In this document: positions 8,135-14,139 of the stretch, in pieces
How positions within the stretch are numbered: the first letter of the stretch is position 1
Layout: each line of letters opens with the position of its first letter
Source of the DNA: JAIBJP01 sp036506175
GTDB lineage: Bacteria; Actinomycetota; Thermoleophilia; Gaiellales; Gaiellaceae
Assembly: GCA_036506175.1 (NCBI GenBank)
Contig: DASXSE010000092.1
Span: forward strand, 1-20,471
Direction of reading: 5' to 3'
DNA length: 20,471 nucleotides
Notes under the pieces: generated by a model
The model's database searches: none
What the model saw: only the letters and a program-made list of their open reading frames with translations
Told to the model about the DNA's origin: nothing
Position numbers and translations under genes: made by a program

Positions 8135-8444
8135 CGCGCTGATCTAGCGGCGGATTCTGGACGTTGTGCTCGGTCGCGTACTCGTCGACGAGCCGATTCA
8201 CGGCCTCCGGCCCGTCGCCGTACGCGTAGTTGATCTTGACGAACGGCTCCCACTTCTCGGGCAGCGCGTCCTCGGGGAAAATCGCCTCTACAGGGCATTC
8301 CGGCTCGCATGCGCCGCAGTCGATGCACTCCTCCGGATCGATGATCAGCATGCGGTCGAAGGTGTGGATGCAATCGACCGGGCAAACGTCGACGCAGGAC
8401 AAATCTTTAATGTCGATGCAGGGCTCGGCGATGATGTAGGTCAC
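8127..8444 (-). CDS. fdxA: 7Fe ferredoxin, [3Fe-4S][4Fe-4S], FdxA type
   Basis: This is a small soluble electron carrier of 105 aa. The N-terminal half has the 7Fe ferredoxin pattern C9-x7-C17-x3-C21-P-x2-C25 (EPCIDIKDLSCVDVCPVDCI). The second cluster motif is CIDCGACEPECPVEAIF, giving the full ligand set for one [3Fe-4S] and one [4Fe-4S] cluster. It ends with an aromatic/acidic tail, as in actinobacterial FdxA. The start is GTG at 8444, since the family N-terminus (VTYIIAEPC) begins exactly there. No Shine-Dalgarno precedes it. A TAAACT box lies 7 nt upstream, overlapping the stop of the receiver-like gene. The redox partner cannot be told from the neighbours. Confidence 0.94.
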   Translation of the reverse strand: MTYIIAEPCIDIKDLSCVDVCPVDCIHTFDRMLIIDPEECIDCGACEPECPVEAIFPEDALPEKWEPFVKINYAYGDGPEAVNRLVDEYATEHNVQNPPLDQRAE

Positions 8445-8451
8445 GGCGCCG

Positions 8452-8457
8452 AGTTTA
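8452..8457 (-). promoter_or_regulatory. Candidate -10 box for a leaderless ferredoxin mRNA
   Basis: On the minus strand TAAACT ends exactly 7 nt before the ferredoxin GTG. The box includes the TAA stop of the upstream receiver-like gene. There is no Shine-Dalgarno in between. Confidence 0.4.
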
Positions 8458-8760
8458 CGTGACGAGCTCCTCCACGAGTTGCGGGGCTCGCTCGGCGAGC
8501 GCAGAGCGTACGACGACGCGATCGAGGCCGGCCGCTTGGGCCGCGCGGAGGCCCGCCGTATCCGTGTGAGTCGTGAAACCGAGGATCGGAATGTCGGGGT
8601 ATGTCTCCGCAACCTCGTCCGCATCGACGCGGGCGAGATCGCAGATCACGAGGTCCGGCGGGTCGACGTTGTCGGTCGTGATGAGTTTGTGCGCGCCCAG
8701 AAGCGCGTCGAGCTTGCCTCGGAAGAAGAGATCGACCCCAACCAGCAGGATCGTCGCCAC
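8455..8760 (-). CDS. Small receiver-like (pseudo-response-regulator) protein
   Basis: This 101-aa protein has the alternating alpha/beta look of a CheY-like receiver. Strand 1 is ATILLVGVD, strand 3 is PDLVICDLARVD, strand 4 is IPILGFTTHTD, and helix 4/strand 5 is AGLRAAQAAGLDRVVVRSAL. An Asp sits at the end of strand 3 where the phosphoacceptor would be. However, the acidic pair after strand 1 is reduced (VGVD) and the conserved Lys after strand 5 is missing (VVRSA). It may therefore be a non-phosphorylated or atypical receiver with no output domain. The start is GTG 8760, from where the receiver fold begins; a TAGGCT box lies 7 nt upstream. The ferredoxin follows 10 nt downstream. A longer version from 8805 would add residues unlike the fold. 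Confidence 0.72.
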   Translation of the reverse strand: MATILLVGVDLFFRGKLDALLGAHKLITTDNVDPPDLVICDLARVDADEVAETYPDIPILGFTTHTDTAGLRAAQAAGLDRVVVRSALAERAPQLVEELVT

Positions 8761-8767
8761 GCGCGGC

Positions 8768-8773
8768 AGCCTA
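8768..8773 (-). promoter_or_regulatory. Candidate -10 box for a leaderless receiver-like gene
   Basis: On the minus strand TAGGCT ends exactly 7 nt before the GTG at 8760. No Shine-Dalgarno is present. The box lies in the 49-bp gap to the divergent DUF309 gene. Confidence 0.35.
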
Positions 8774-8809
8774 ACATCACAAACGGCTGTAAAACAGTGC
8801 TTCACCGGG

Positions 8810-9175
8810 ATGGCCGCGTCGAAATCAACCGCTCGATCCGACTTGTCGCCCGAGCTCGAACGCGGGCTCGAGCTGATCGAGGCAGGCGAATACTTTGCCG
8901 CGCACGAGGTTTTGGAGGACGCCTGGCGGGCCTCACCAGCAGAGGAACGGGACTTCTTCCAGGGCCTCGTTCACGTCGCCGTGGCGTGGTATCAGGCAGG
9001 CCGAGAGAACAGGGTCGGCTGCGAACGACAGCTCGAGAAAGCCGCGCGCCGGCTCGGCCCCTATGCGCCCGAGCACCGCGGCCTCGACGTCGCCGACGTC
9101 CTGCGACAGGTCTCGGCCGCCCGCTTCCCGGACCTTCCTACCCCCCGATTCCGAAGAACTCGAACATCCGGTTGA
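8810..9175 (+). CDS. DUF309 family protein
   Basis: This is a 121-aa soluble, mostly helical protein. The DUF309 hallmark is clear: GEYFAAHEVLEDAWR (about 26-40), then RDFFQGLVHVAVAWYQAGR, and a third helix with CERQLEKAARRLGPYAP. The His-Glu pair in AAHEVLE and the aromatic/Gly-rich FFQGLVH helix are the family's conserved core. The molecular function of DUF309 is not established. I chose ATG 8810 because the family domain starts about 15 residues later and the upstream frame is antisense to the receiver-like gene. The last 38 nt overlap the 3' end of the convergent ccdA gene. Confidence 0.88.
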   Translation: MAASKSTARSDLSPELERGLELIEAGEYFAAHEVLEDAWRASPAEERDFFQGLVHVAVAWYQAGRENRVGCERQLEKAARRLGPYAPEHRGLDVADVLRQVSAARFPDLPTPRFRRTRTSG

Positions 9176-9839
9176 ACCCGATCCGGATCCACCAAAAGCG
9201 ATCGAAGAAGAGGAGCAGCCCAAGTGCGACGAGGATCGCGCCGCTCACGACCCGCACAACCCCATAGCGGTCTCGCAGCCAGCGTGACGCACCCATCGCG
9301 CGATCGAATCCGATCCCGACCAGCACGAAGGGAAGCGCGAGGCCAGCCGAGTAGACGAGCAGCAGAAGCGAGCCCTGCGCCGCCGTGCTGCCCTCGCCGG
9401 CCAAAGCGAGGATCGATGCGAGCACCGGACCGATGCACGGCGCGGCGCAGACCCCGAACGCGCCCCCGAGCAATGCACGCGATCCGCGCTTTCGCGCCCC
9501 CTCGACGAGCTCGGGCGCAACCAGCCGGTCGAGCCACGGAAACGGCAGGAGGCCCATGAACGCAAAGCCGAAGACGACGACGATGATCCCGGCCACCATC
9601 TGCAGCAGTCGCTGGTCGTTGAAGAGGCCGCCGGCCGCGCCCGCGGCGGCGCCGAGGGCGACGAAGACCGCGGTGAAGCCTGCGATGAAGGGCACGCTCG
9701 CGGCGACCACACGCCGACCCCCCACTCCCACGGCCGCGCCGGACACTGCGGAGAGGTAGCCCGGGACCAGCGGCAGCACGCACGGGGTGATGAAAGAGAG
9801 GAGACCCGCGGCGAACGCGAGCGGGATCTTCGTCTCCAT
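9138..9839 (-). CDS. ccdA: CcdA/DsbD-like transmembrane thiol-disulfide transporter
   Basis: This 233-aa protein has six predicted membrane segments and carries reducing equivalents across the membrane to extracytoplasmic thioredoxins for cytochrome c maturation. The two redox cysteines are in the expected contexts: FITPCVLPLVPGYL (Cys20, helix 1) and GVCAAPCIGPVLASILALAG (Cys131/Cys135, helix 4). The family usually has one Cys per half, so the second motif carries an extra Cys. ATG 9839 gives the typical short N-terminus directly before helix 1. It starts 13 nt after the ccmH stop and is the last gene of the minus-strand run. It lies with CcmH and a CcmG/TlpA-like protein, which supports a role in haem-thiol reduction. 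Confidence 0.93.
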   Translation of the reverse strand: METKIPLAFAAGLLSFITPCVLPLVPGYLSAVSGAAVGVGGRRVVAASVPFIAGFTAVFVALGAAAGAAGGLFNDQRLLQMVAGIIVVVFGFAFMGLLPFPWLDRLVAPELVEGARKRGSRALLGGAFGVCAAPCIGPVLASILALAGEGSTAAQGSLLLLVYSAGLALPFVLVGIGFDRAMGASRWLRDRYGVVRVVSGAILVALGLLLFFDRFWWIRIGFNRMFEFFGIGG

Positions 9840-9852
9840 CAGCGCGACGCGG

Positions 9853-10323
9853 TCAAGCGTCGAAACGCGCGAGCTCTTCGTCCAACCTGCGCTCGAGCTC
9901 GGGGTCGAGCGGCGGCCGGCCGTTCGCCGAGGCATCCGCCGGGACGGGCCCGGGCCGCGCCCTGCTCCAGCGGCGGGCGAGCACGGCGAGCGTGACTACG
10001 CCCGCCACGACTCCAGCCAGTGGAAGCAGCCACGCCAGCAGGTTGAAGCCATGCTTCGGAGGTGCGGCGAGGACGCTCTCGCCGAACTGGGCGACGAGCT
10101 TCTGCTTGATCTCGCTCTTCGTGTCTCCGGCCGCGATCCGCTGCTGGATGTAGGCGCGCATGCGGTCGGCGATCGGGGACGTCGAAAGATCGAGTGTCTC
10201 GTGGCAGACGGGGCAGATCACTTCCTTCTCGATCTCGGCAAGCGTGGGATGGGCCTCGCTCGCACGCGCTGCGCCCGCTGCGAGAAGGGCAAGCAACGAA
10301 AGGATGACCGCGACTCGGATCAT
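9853..10323 (-). CDS. ccmH: Cytochrome c maturation protein CcmH/CycL-like
   Basis: This 156-aa membrane-anchored thiol oxidoreductase is thought to keep the apocytochrome c haem-binding cysteines reduced. A signal segment (about 1-21, ending GAARASEA) is followed by the catalytic region IEKEVICPVCHETLDLS with the CxxC pair Cys37/Cys40. Then come the helical-bundle residues IADRMRAYIQQRIAAGDT and KLVAQFGESVL, a membrane anchor (about 93-118) and a short cytoplasmic tail ending ELERRLDEELARFDA. ATG 10323 overlaps the stop of the upstream thioredoxin gene by 4 nt (ATGA), indicating translational coupling. The length matches short CcmH proteins that lack the TPR (CycH) half. Confidence 0.93.
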   Translation of the reverse strand: MIRVAVILSLLALLAAGAARASEAHPTLAEIEKEVICPVCHETLDLSTSPIADRMRAYIQQRIAAGDTKSEIKQKLVAQFGESVLAAPPKHGFNLLAWLLPLAGVVAGVVTLAVLARRWSRARPGPVPADASANGRPPLDPELERRLDEELARFDA

Positions 10324-10874
10324 GACTGCATCGCCATTTGAACGTAGCGCTCGAGGTCGGCCTGCGACACCGGCCCCTCGATGTGCTTGCCGACGAGGCG
10401 CCCGCGGCGGTCGACGAACCAGGTCTCCGGAAAACCCGAAATGCCGTAATGGCCGAGGGTCGACCCGTGCTTGTCACGCAGGATCGGGTAGCTCAGCTTG
10501 TAGCGGTCGACGAACCGGTTGGCGTCGAAGTCGAAATCCTGAGCGTCAATACCAAGCACGACGACTCCCCTGTGGCGATTTCGCTGCCAGAACGACTCGA
10601 GGCGCGGCGACTCCGCCTTGCACGGCTCACACCACGAGGCCCAGAAGTTGAGCACGACGACCTTGCCACGGAGTGATGCGAGCGAGAGCTTTCCTTTCCC
10701 ATCCAGCCGGTCGAGCATGAACTGGGGTGCGAGCGGCCGCTCGCCCTTGTTCACCTTCGCTCCGAGAGCGCGGCCCTGGTCGGTGCGGAAGACCTGCCAC
10801 GCGAGCAGGCCAATGAGGAGGGCGACCACCGAGACGGCCGCCGCCTGAAGGACGAGCTTGCTGCGGCGCGCCAT
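10320..10874 (-). CDS. Membrane-anchored thioredoxin-like protein (CcmG/ResA/TlpA type)
   Basis: This 184-aa thiol-disulfide reductase is tethered by an N-terminal membrane helix (about 8-27). The thioredoxin-like domain follows: VVVLNFWASWCEPCKAESPR with the active site Cys82-Glu-Pro-Cys85, and the conserved cis-Pro loop GISGFPETWFVDRRG. Such proteins reduce the CxxCH cysteines of apocytochrome c, taking electrons from CcdA. The order thioredoxin, ccmH, ccdA, with 4-nt overlap and 13-nt spacing, forms a coherent module. ATG 10874 is the only sensible start and lies 18 nt after the stop of the L,D-transpeptidase gene. A more general extracytoplasmic disulfide role is possible. CcmF or ResB/ResC assembly proteins are not in the window. 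Confidence 0.93.
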   Translation of the reverse strand: MARRSKLVLQAAAVSVVALLIGLLAWQVFRTDQGRALGAKVNKGERPLAPQFMLDRLDGKGKLSLASLRGKVVVLNFWASWCEPCKAESPRLESFWQRNRHRGVVVLGIDAQDFDFDANRFVDRYKLSYPILRDKHGSTLGHYGISGFPETWFVDRRGRLVGKHIEGPVSQADLERYVQMAMQS

Positions 10875-10892
10875 AACGCGCGAAAACTCTAG

Positions 10893-11870
10893 CTAGGCCG
10901 ACACGATGAACACGTGCGTACCGATGCGGACGCGGTCGAAGAGCCACTCGGCATCGGGAATGCGCATGCGGATGCACCCGTGGGAGGCCGAATAGCCGAT
11001 CGAAGCTGCGTCGGGCGTGCCGTGAATACCGACGCCGGGCGCCGACAGACCCATCCACCGTGTCCCGAGCGGATTCCCCGGCCCGGGCGGGATCGGGCTC
11101 GCGCCGGCGGCCCAGCTCGAATCGGGCGGATACCACCATGGATCCCGCTGCTTGGTAACGATGGTGAAATGGCCGAGCGGCGTCGGGAACTCCGGACGTC
11201 CGACAGCGACGCCGAAGGTCCGCCAGTAGAGCATCACCTTGTAGACATAGAGCCGGTGCGAGCCGCGACGGATAACGATCACCGGTCCGAAGTTCTCCCG
11301 GGTGATCTTGGGCACTAGAACGTGCGACGGGAGCTCGGTCGGGCCGCGTTCGTGAGCGGCCAGGAGGCTCCGGATGAGCAGGCGCGCATCGAGCTGCGAC
11401 ATTGCGTAGCCGTTCTTCGACCGCGTCACGAACGGGCGCAAGTAGCGGAGAAAGACGCGGGAGTTGACCGCTGCGCGGCGATAGAGAGTGGCCTTGCGGG
11501 CAACGTAGGCGCGCAGCGTGGGCCCATACACGGTGACCGGTAGCGGAAGCGCGGTCGAGGGCGCCGCCGCGAGCGCGGCCGCGACGACGGCGGGGTAATC
11601 CACCGACGCACCGACGCGGGCGGGGCCGGACGTCCAGGTATGTCCATGCAACGTGAAGGTGAAGGGCCGCGCGAAGAATGCGCGCACCGCCGTCGTCGCC
11701 TCGTCGGCCGTCATGCCGCCGACCGCGACGCTTGCAACGGTCACTCCTTCCGCGATGACGGGAGGCGGCGGATCGGTCGTCGTCTGCCCATAGGCCGGCG
11801 CCGTTCCGAGCAGGACAAAGAGGACGAGAACGAAGGCGGCCCGCCGCACAGTGGGCCGGAGTCTAAACAT
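10893..11870 (-). CDS. L,D-transpeptidase (YkuD domain) with N-terminal peptidoglycan-binding-like domain
   Basis: This secreted or membrane-anchored cell-wall enzyme of 325 aa forms 3-3 cross-links or attaches proteins to peptidoglycan. It has a signal peptide (about 1-28, ending APAYGQ). A YoaR-like putative peptidoglycan-binding domain follows at about 42-170 (VTVASVAVGGMTADEATTAV). The YkuD catalytic domain is at about 195-325 (VIVIRRGSHRLYVYK, TPLGHFTIV). The active site is intact: HGTPD at 283-287 and SHGCIRM at 296-302, with catalytic Cys299. ATG 11870 overlaps the GDPD gene by 8 nt. The overlap ties cell-wall remodelling to this lipid/redox operon. Confidence 0.94.
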   Translation of the reverse strand: MFRLRPTVRRAAFVLVLFVLLGTAPAYGQTTTDPPPPVIAEGVTVASVAVGGMTADEATTAVRAFFARPFTFTLHGHTWTSGPARVGASVDYPAVVAAALAAAPSTALPLPVTVYGPTLRAYVARKATLYRRAAVNSRVFLRYLRPFVTRSKNGYAMSQLDARLLIRSLLAAHERGPTELPSHVLVPKITRENFGPVIVIRRGSHRLYVYKVMLYWRTFGVAVGRPEFPTPLGHFTIVTKQRDPWWYPPDSSWAAGASPIPPGPGNPLGTRWMGLSAPGVGIHGTPDAASIGYSASHGCIRMRIPDAEWLFDRVRIGTHVFIVSA

Positions 11871-12564
11871 CGAACAGGCGGGGATCGTTCGCGATTACGC
11901 CGTCCACTCTTGCAGCGAGGACGCGCTCGAGGGCGTCCGCGTCTTCGACCGTCCAGGCGAGTACGGCTGCCCCGGCGCTGTGGCAGCGCTCGACGAGCCG
12001 CGTCGAGATGAGCGCGTGGTGGAGGACGGCGGCGTCGGCGCGCGCACGGGAAAGGAGTCCCGCGATGCGAATGGGCAGCGTTCGGCGCAGGCCTGCCAGC
12101 CCCGCGCGAATCATCGGTTGGAAGGCGGGCCTCTCCGCGATTCCCACCCTGTCGAAGGGATACGAGAGTCCTGTCGTGAGCGCGGGCTCGACCTCCTTCA
12201 GCACGCGAAGGCTCCGCGAGTTGAACGAGGAGACGACCGAGCGCTCGAGCAGGTCGTGGGTGCGGAGCGCTTGGAGGACCTCGCGTTCCGAGCCGGCCGA
12301 CTTGAGATCGACGATCACACCTACGCTCGTCCCGGCGAGGAAGCCGAGCGCCTCGCCCAGAGTCGGGCTCGCCTCCGTCACCTGCCCGGGCGAATGAGCC
12401 AGAGTCAGCGCGCCGGTTTGGTCGCTCGTGATCACATCGATTTCGACCAGGTCGACGCCGTGATCGATCGCGGCAGCGAGGGATTCGACGGTGTTCTCCA
12501 GCGCGAGCGCGGGCGCGCCCCGGTGCCCGATCTTCAGAATCGCGCCCTCACGGCGCAGGTTCAT
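11863..12564 (-). CDS. Glycerophosphodiester phosphodiesterase family protein
   Basis: This 233-aa TIM-barrel enzyme is predicted to hydrolyse glycerophosphodiesters. Motifs are HRG (14-16), ENT (24-26), VEIDV with Glu41 and Asp43 as metal ligands, and His57 in LTLAHSPG. There are two departures from the family: the usual HD is HS, and the usual E-x-K is Asp86-Leu-Lys88 (VDLK). The C-terminal barrel strands AAVLAWTVEDADALERVL and GVIANDP are typical. No signal peptide is seen, so it is probably cytoplasmic. ATG 12564 overlaps the stop of the spermidine-synthase-like gene by 4 nt (ATGA). A longer upstream frame is antisense-like noise and was not used. Confidence 0.9.
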   Translation of the reverse strand: MNLRREGAILKIGHRGAPALALENTVESLAAAIDHGVDLVEIDVITSDQTGALTLAHSPGQVTEASPTLGEALGFLAGTSVGVIVDLKSAGSEREVLQALRTHDLLERSVVSSFNSRSLRVLKEVEPALTTGLSYPFDRVGIAERPAFQPMIRAGLAGLRRTLPIRIAGLLSRARADAAVLHHALISTRLVERCHSAGAAVLAWTVEDADALERVLAARVDGVIANDPRLFDV

Positions 12565-14135
12565 GGTCCGGGGCCGGTGGGCAACGGTTGCTCGTCCACG
12601 CTGCCCTCGCGCGCGATGAACTCGACGAGCATCCGGTCGGTCAGCCATTCGACAGGCGCACGGTCGTCGGTGAGCACTTCCGCGTCCGCGCGCACAGCTT
12701 CGACCTGCCGCCGGAAGAGCGGCACCAGCGAGCCGGCCGCCGGGTTGATCCCCACGACCCGGCGCAGGAGCTCGGTCCTCGAGACCGGGCGATCGAATCC
12801 GAGCACGAGCTCGCTGAACCGGAGCGGCCTCCAGCGCCAGGCCTGCGGAAACGCGGCGAGAACCGTGCTTCCAATCGCCTGCGAAAGCCTGTCGTCGCCG
12901 GGCACGGCCGCCACGTTCAGCGCGAGCACGCCGCCGGGCGTGAGGTGGTCGCGCACCAGCTCGAAGAACTCCTTCGTTGCGAGGTAGAACGGGATGTAGG
13001 GCTGGCGGTAGGCGTCCACGAGGATCGCGTCGTAGCGCTCTTTCGTTCCTTCGAGGTACGGGCGCCCGTCCTCCGTGATGACGTGGAGCCTCGGATTGTC
13101 GCCCAGCCCGAAGAAACGACGCCCGACCTCCGTCACCTTCGGGTCGATCTCGACCCCGTCGATCTGCGCCTGCGGATAGAGCTTGCCGTAGGCGCGAGCG
13201 ATCGTTCCGCCCGCATTTCCGATGATCAGCACTTGCCTCACCGGATGGTCGACGAGCGGCGGCACGACAAGGAACATGTCCCACTCGCCGCCGGTGAAGA
13301 CCGTGTGCGGATACCAGAGCGAATGGGCAACCACGCCCTCGTTGAGGCGCAGGACCCGTGAGCCGTCGCTCCGCTGGACGACCTGGATGTACTGGTACGC
13401 GGATTCCGTCTCATAGAGCCGGCCATCCGCAGCCTTGATGGCTCCCGCGGGAATGAAGAGGAGCGCGGCCACACCGAGAGTGATGAGCTGCCAGCGGTTG
13501 CCGAGAATAAGGGCGCCGGCCAACACGAGGAGCGCAGCCGAGACGAGCATCGTCCGCTGCGTGCCGATCAGGGGGATCATGAGGAGGGCTGAAGCGAAGG
13601 TGCCCACGATGCTTCCGACTGTCGAGAGCGCGTAGAGCCGCCCGGACACCGTTCCCGCCTCCTCGACGTCCTTCAAGGCCAGGCGGATGGCAAACGGCGA
13701 GACCATGCCGAGGAGCGTCACGGGGAAGATGAAGAGAGCCACCGCTGCGAAGAAGGAGCCGACCACGGCGCCCACGGAGACGGCGTCGAGCTCCCGGACG
13801 GCGGCGTCGAGGATCGGCCGCGAGACGAACGGCAGGATGGCGATGAAGAGGGCGGCCGCGAGGACGATCCCGCCGAGAAGACGGGGATCCGGGCGGCGGT
13901 CGGCGAGCTTCCCGCCCAGCCAGTAGCCGAGCGAGAGGTAGACCAGGATGAGCCCGATGATGTTCGCCCAGACGATGGTGGAGCTCCCGAAGTAGGGCGC
14001 CAGCAGGCGCGAGGCCGAGATCTCGGTGGCGAGCGTGCCCGCGCCGGCCATGAACACGAGGACGCCGAGCCGCCGCCTGCTGACCGCCTGCACGAGCGGC
14101 GCGCTCGTGGATACGGCCTGGCTCACCGCCGGCAC
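12561..14135 (-). CDS. Membrane-bound spermidine-synthase-like protein (fused membrane/SpeE-like domain)
   Basis: This 524-aa protein has two halves. The first (about 22-232) has seven or eight membrane segments, beginning VLVFMAGAGTLATEISASRL. The second (about 235-515) is a cytoplasmic Rossmann-fold aminopropyltransferase-like domain. The nucleotide loop is GNAGGTIARAYGKLYP (306-321), the acidic ribose-binding motif is DGVEIDP (326-332) and the catalytic-loop equivalent is VDAYRQPYIPFYLATKEFF (373-391). The SpeE loop DxxDP is replaced by DAYRQP, so true spermidine synthesis is doubtful; another aminopropyl- or methyltransferase-like reaction is possible. The GTG start at 14135 is 4 nt after the phosphatase stop; another GTG three codons later is an alternative. 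Confidence 0.88.
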   Translation of the reverse strand: MPAVSQAVSTSAPLVQAVSRRRLGVLVFMAGAGTLATEISASRLLAPYFGSSTIVWANIIGLILVYLSLGYWLGGKLADRRPDPRLLGGIVLAAALFIAILPFVSRPILDAAVRELDAVSVGAVVGSFFAAVALFIFPVTLLGMVSPFAIRLALKDVEEAGTVSGRLYALSTVGSIVGTFASALLMIPLIGTQRTMLVSAALLVLAGALILGNRWQLITLGVAALLFIPAGAIKAADGRLYETESAYQYIQVVQRSDGSRVLRLNEGVVAHSLWYPHTVFTGGEWDMFLVVPPLVDHPVRQVLIIGNAGGTIARAYGKLYPQAQIDGVEIDPKVTEVGRRFFGLGDNPRLHVITEDGRPYLEGTKERYDAILVDAYRQPYIPFYLATKEFFELVRDHLTPGGVLALNVAAVPGDDRLSQAIGSTVLAAFPQAWRWRPLRFSELVLGFDRPVSRTELLRRVVGINPAAGSLVPLFRRQVEAVRADAEVLTDDRAPVEWLTDRMLVEFIAREGSVDEQPLPTGPGP

Positions 14136-14139
14136 CCAG

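Noticed and set aside
6806..8233. A 475-codon plus-strand frame spanning the MFS gene end, phosphotransferase and ferredoxin
   Set aside because: It crosses three real genes in other frames and has no family signature, so it is a GC-driven shadow.
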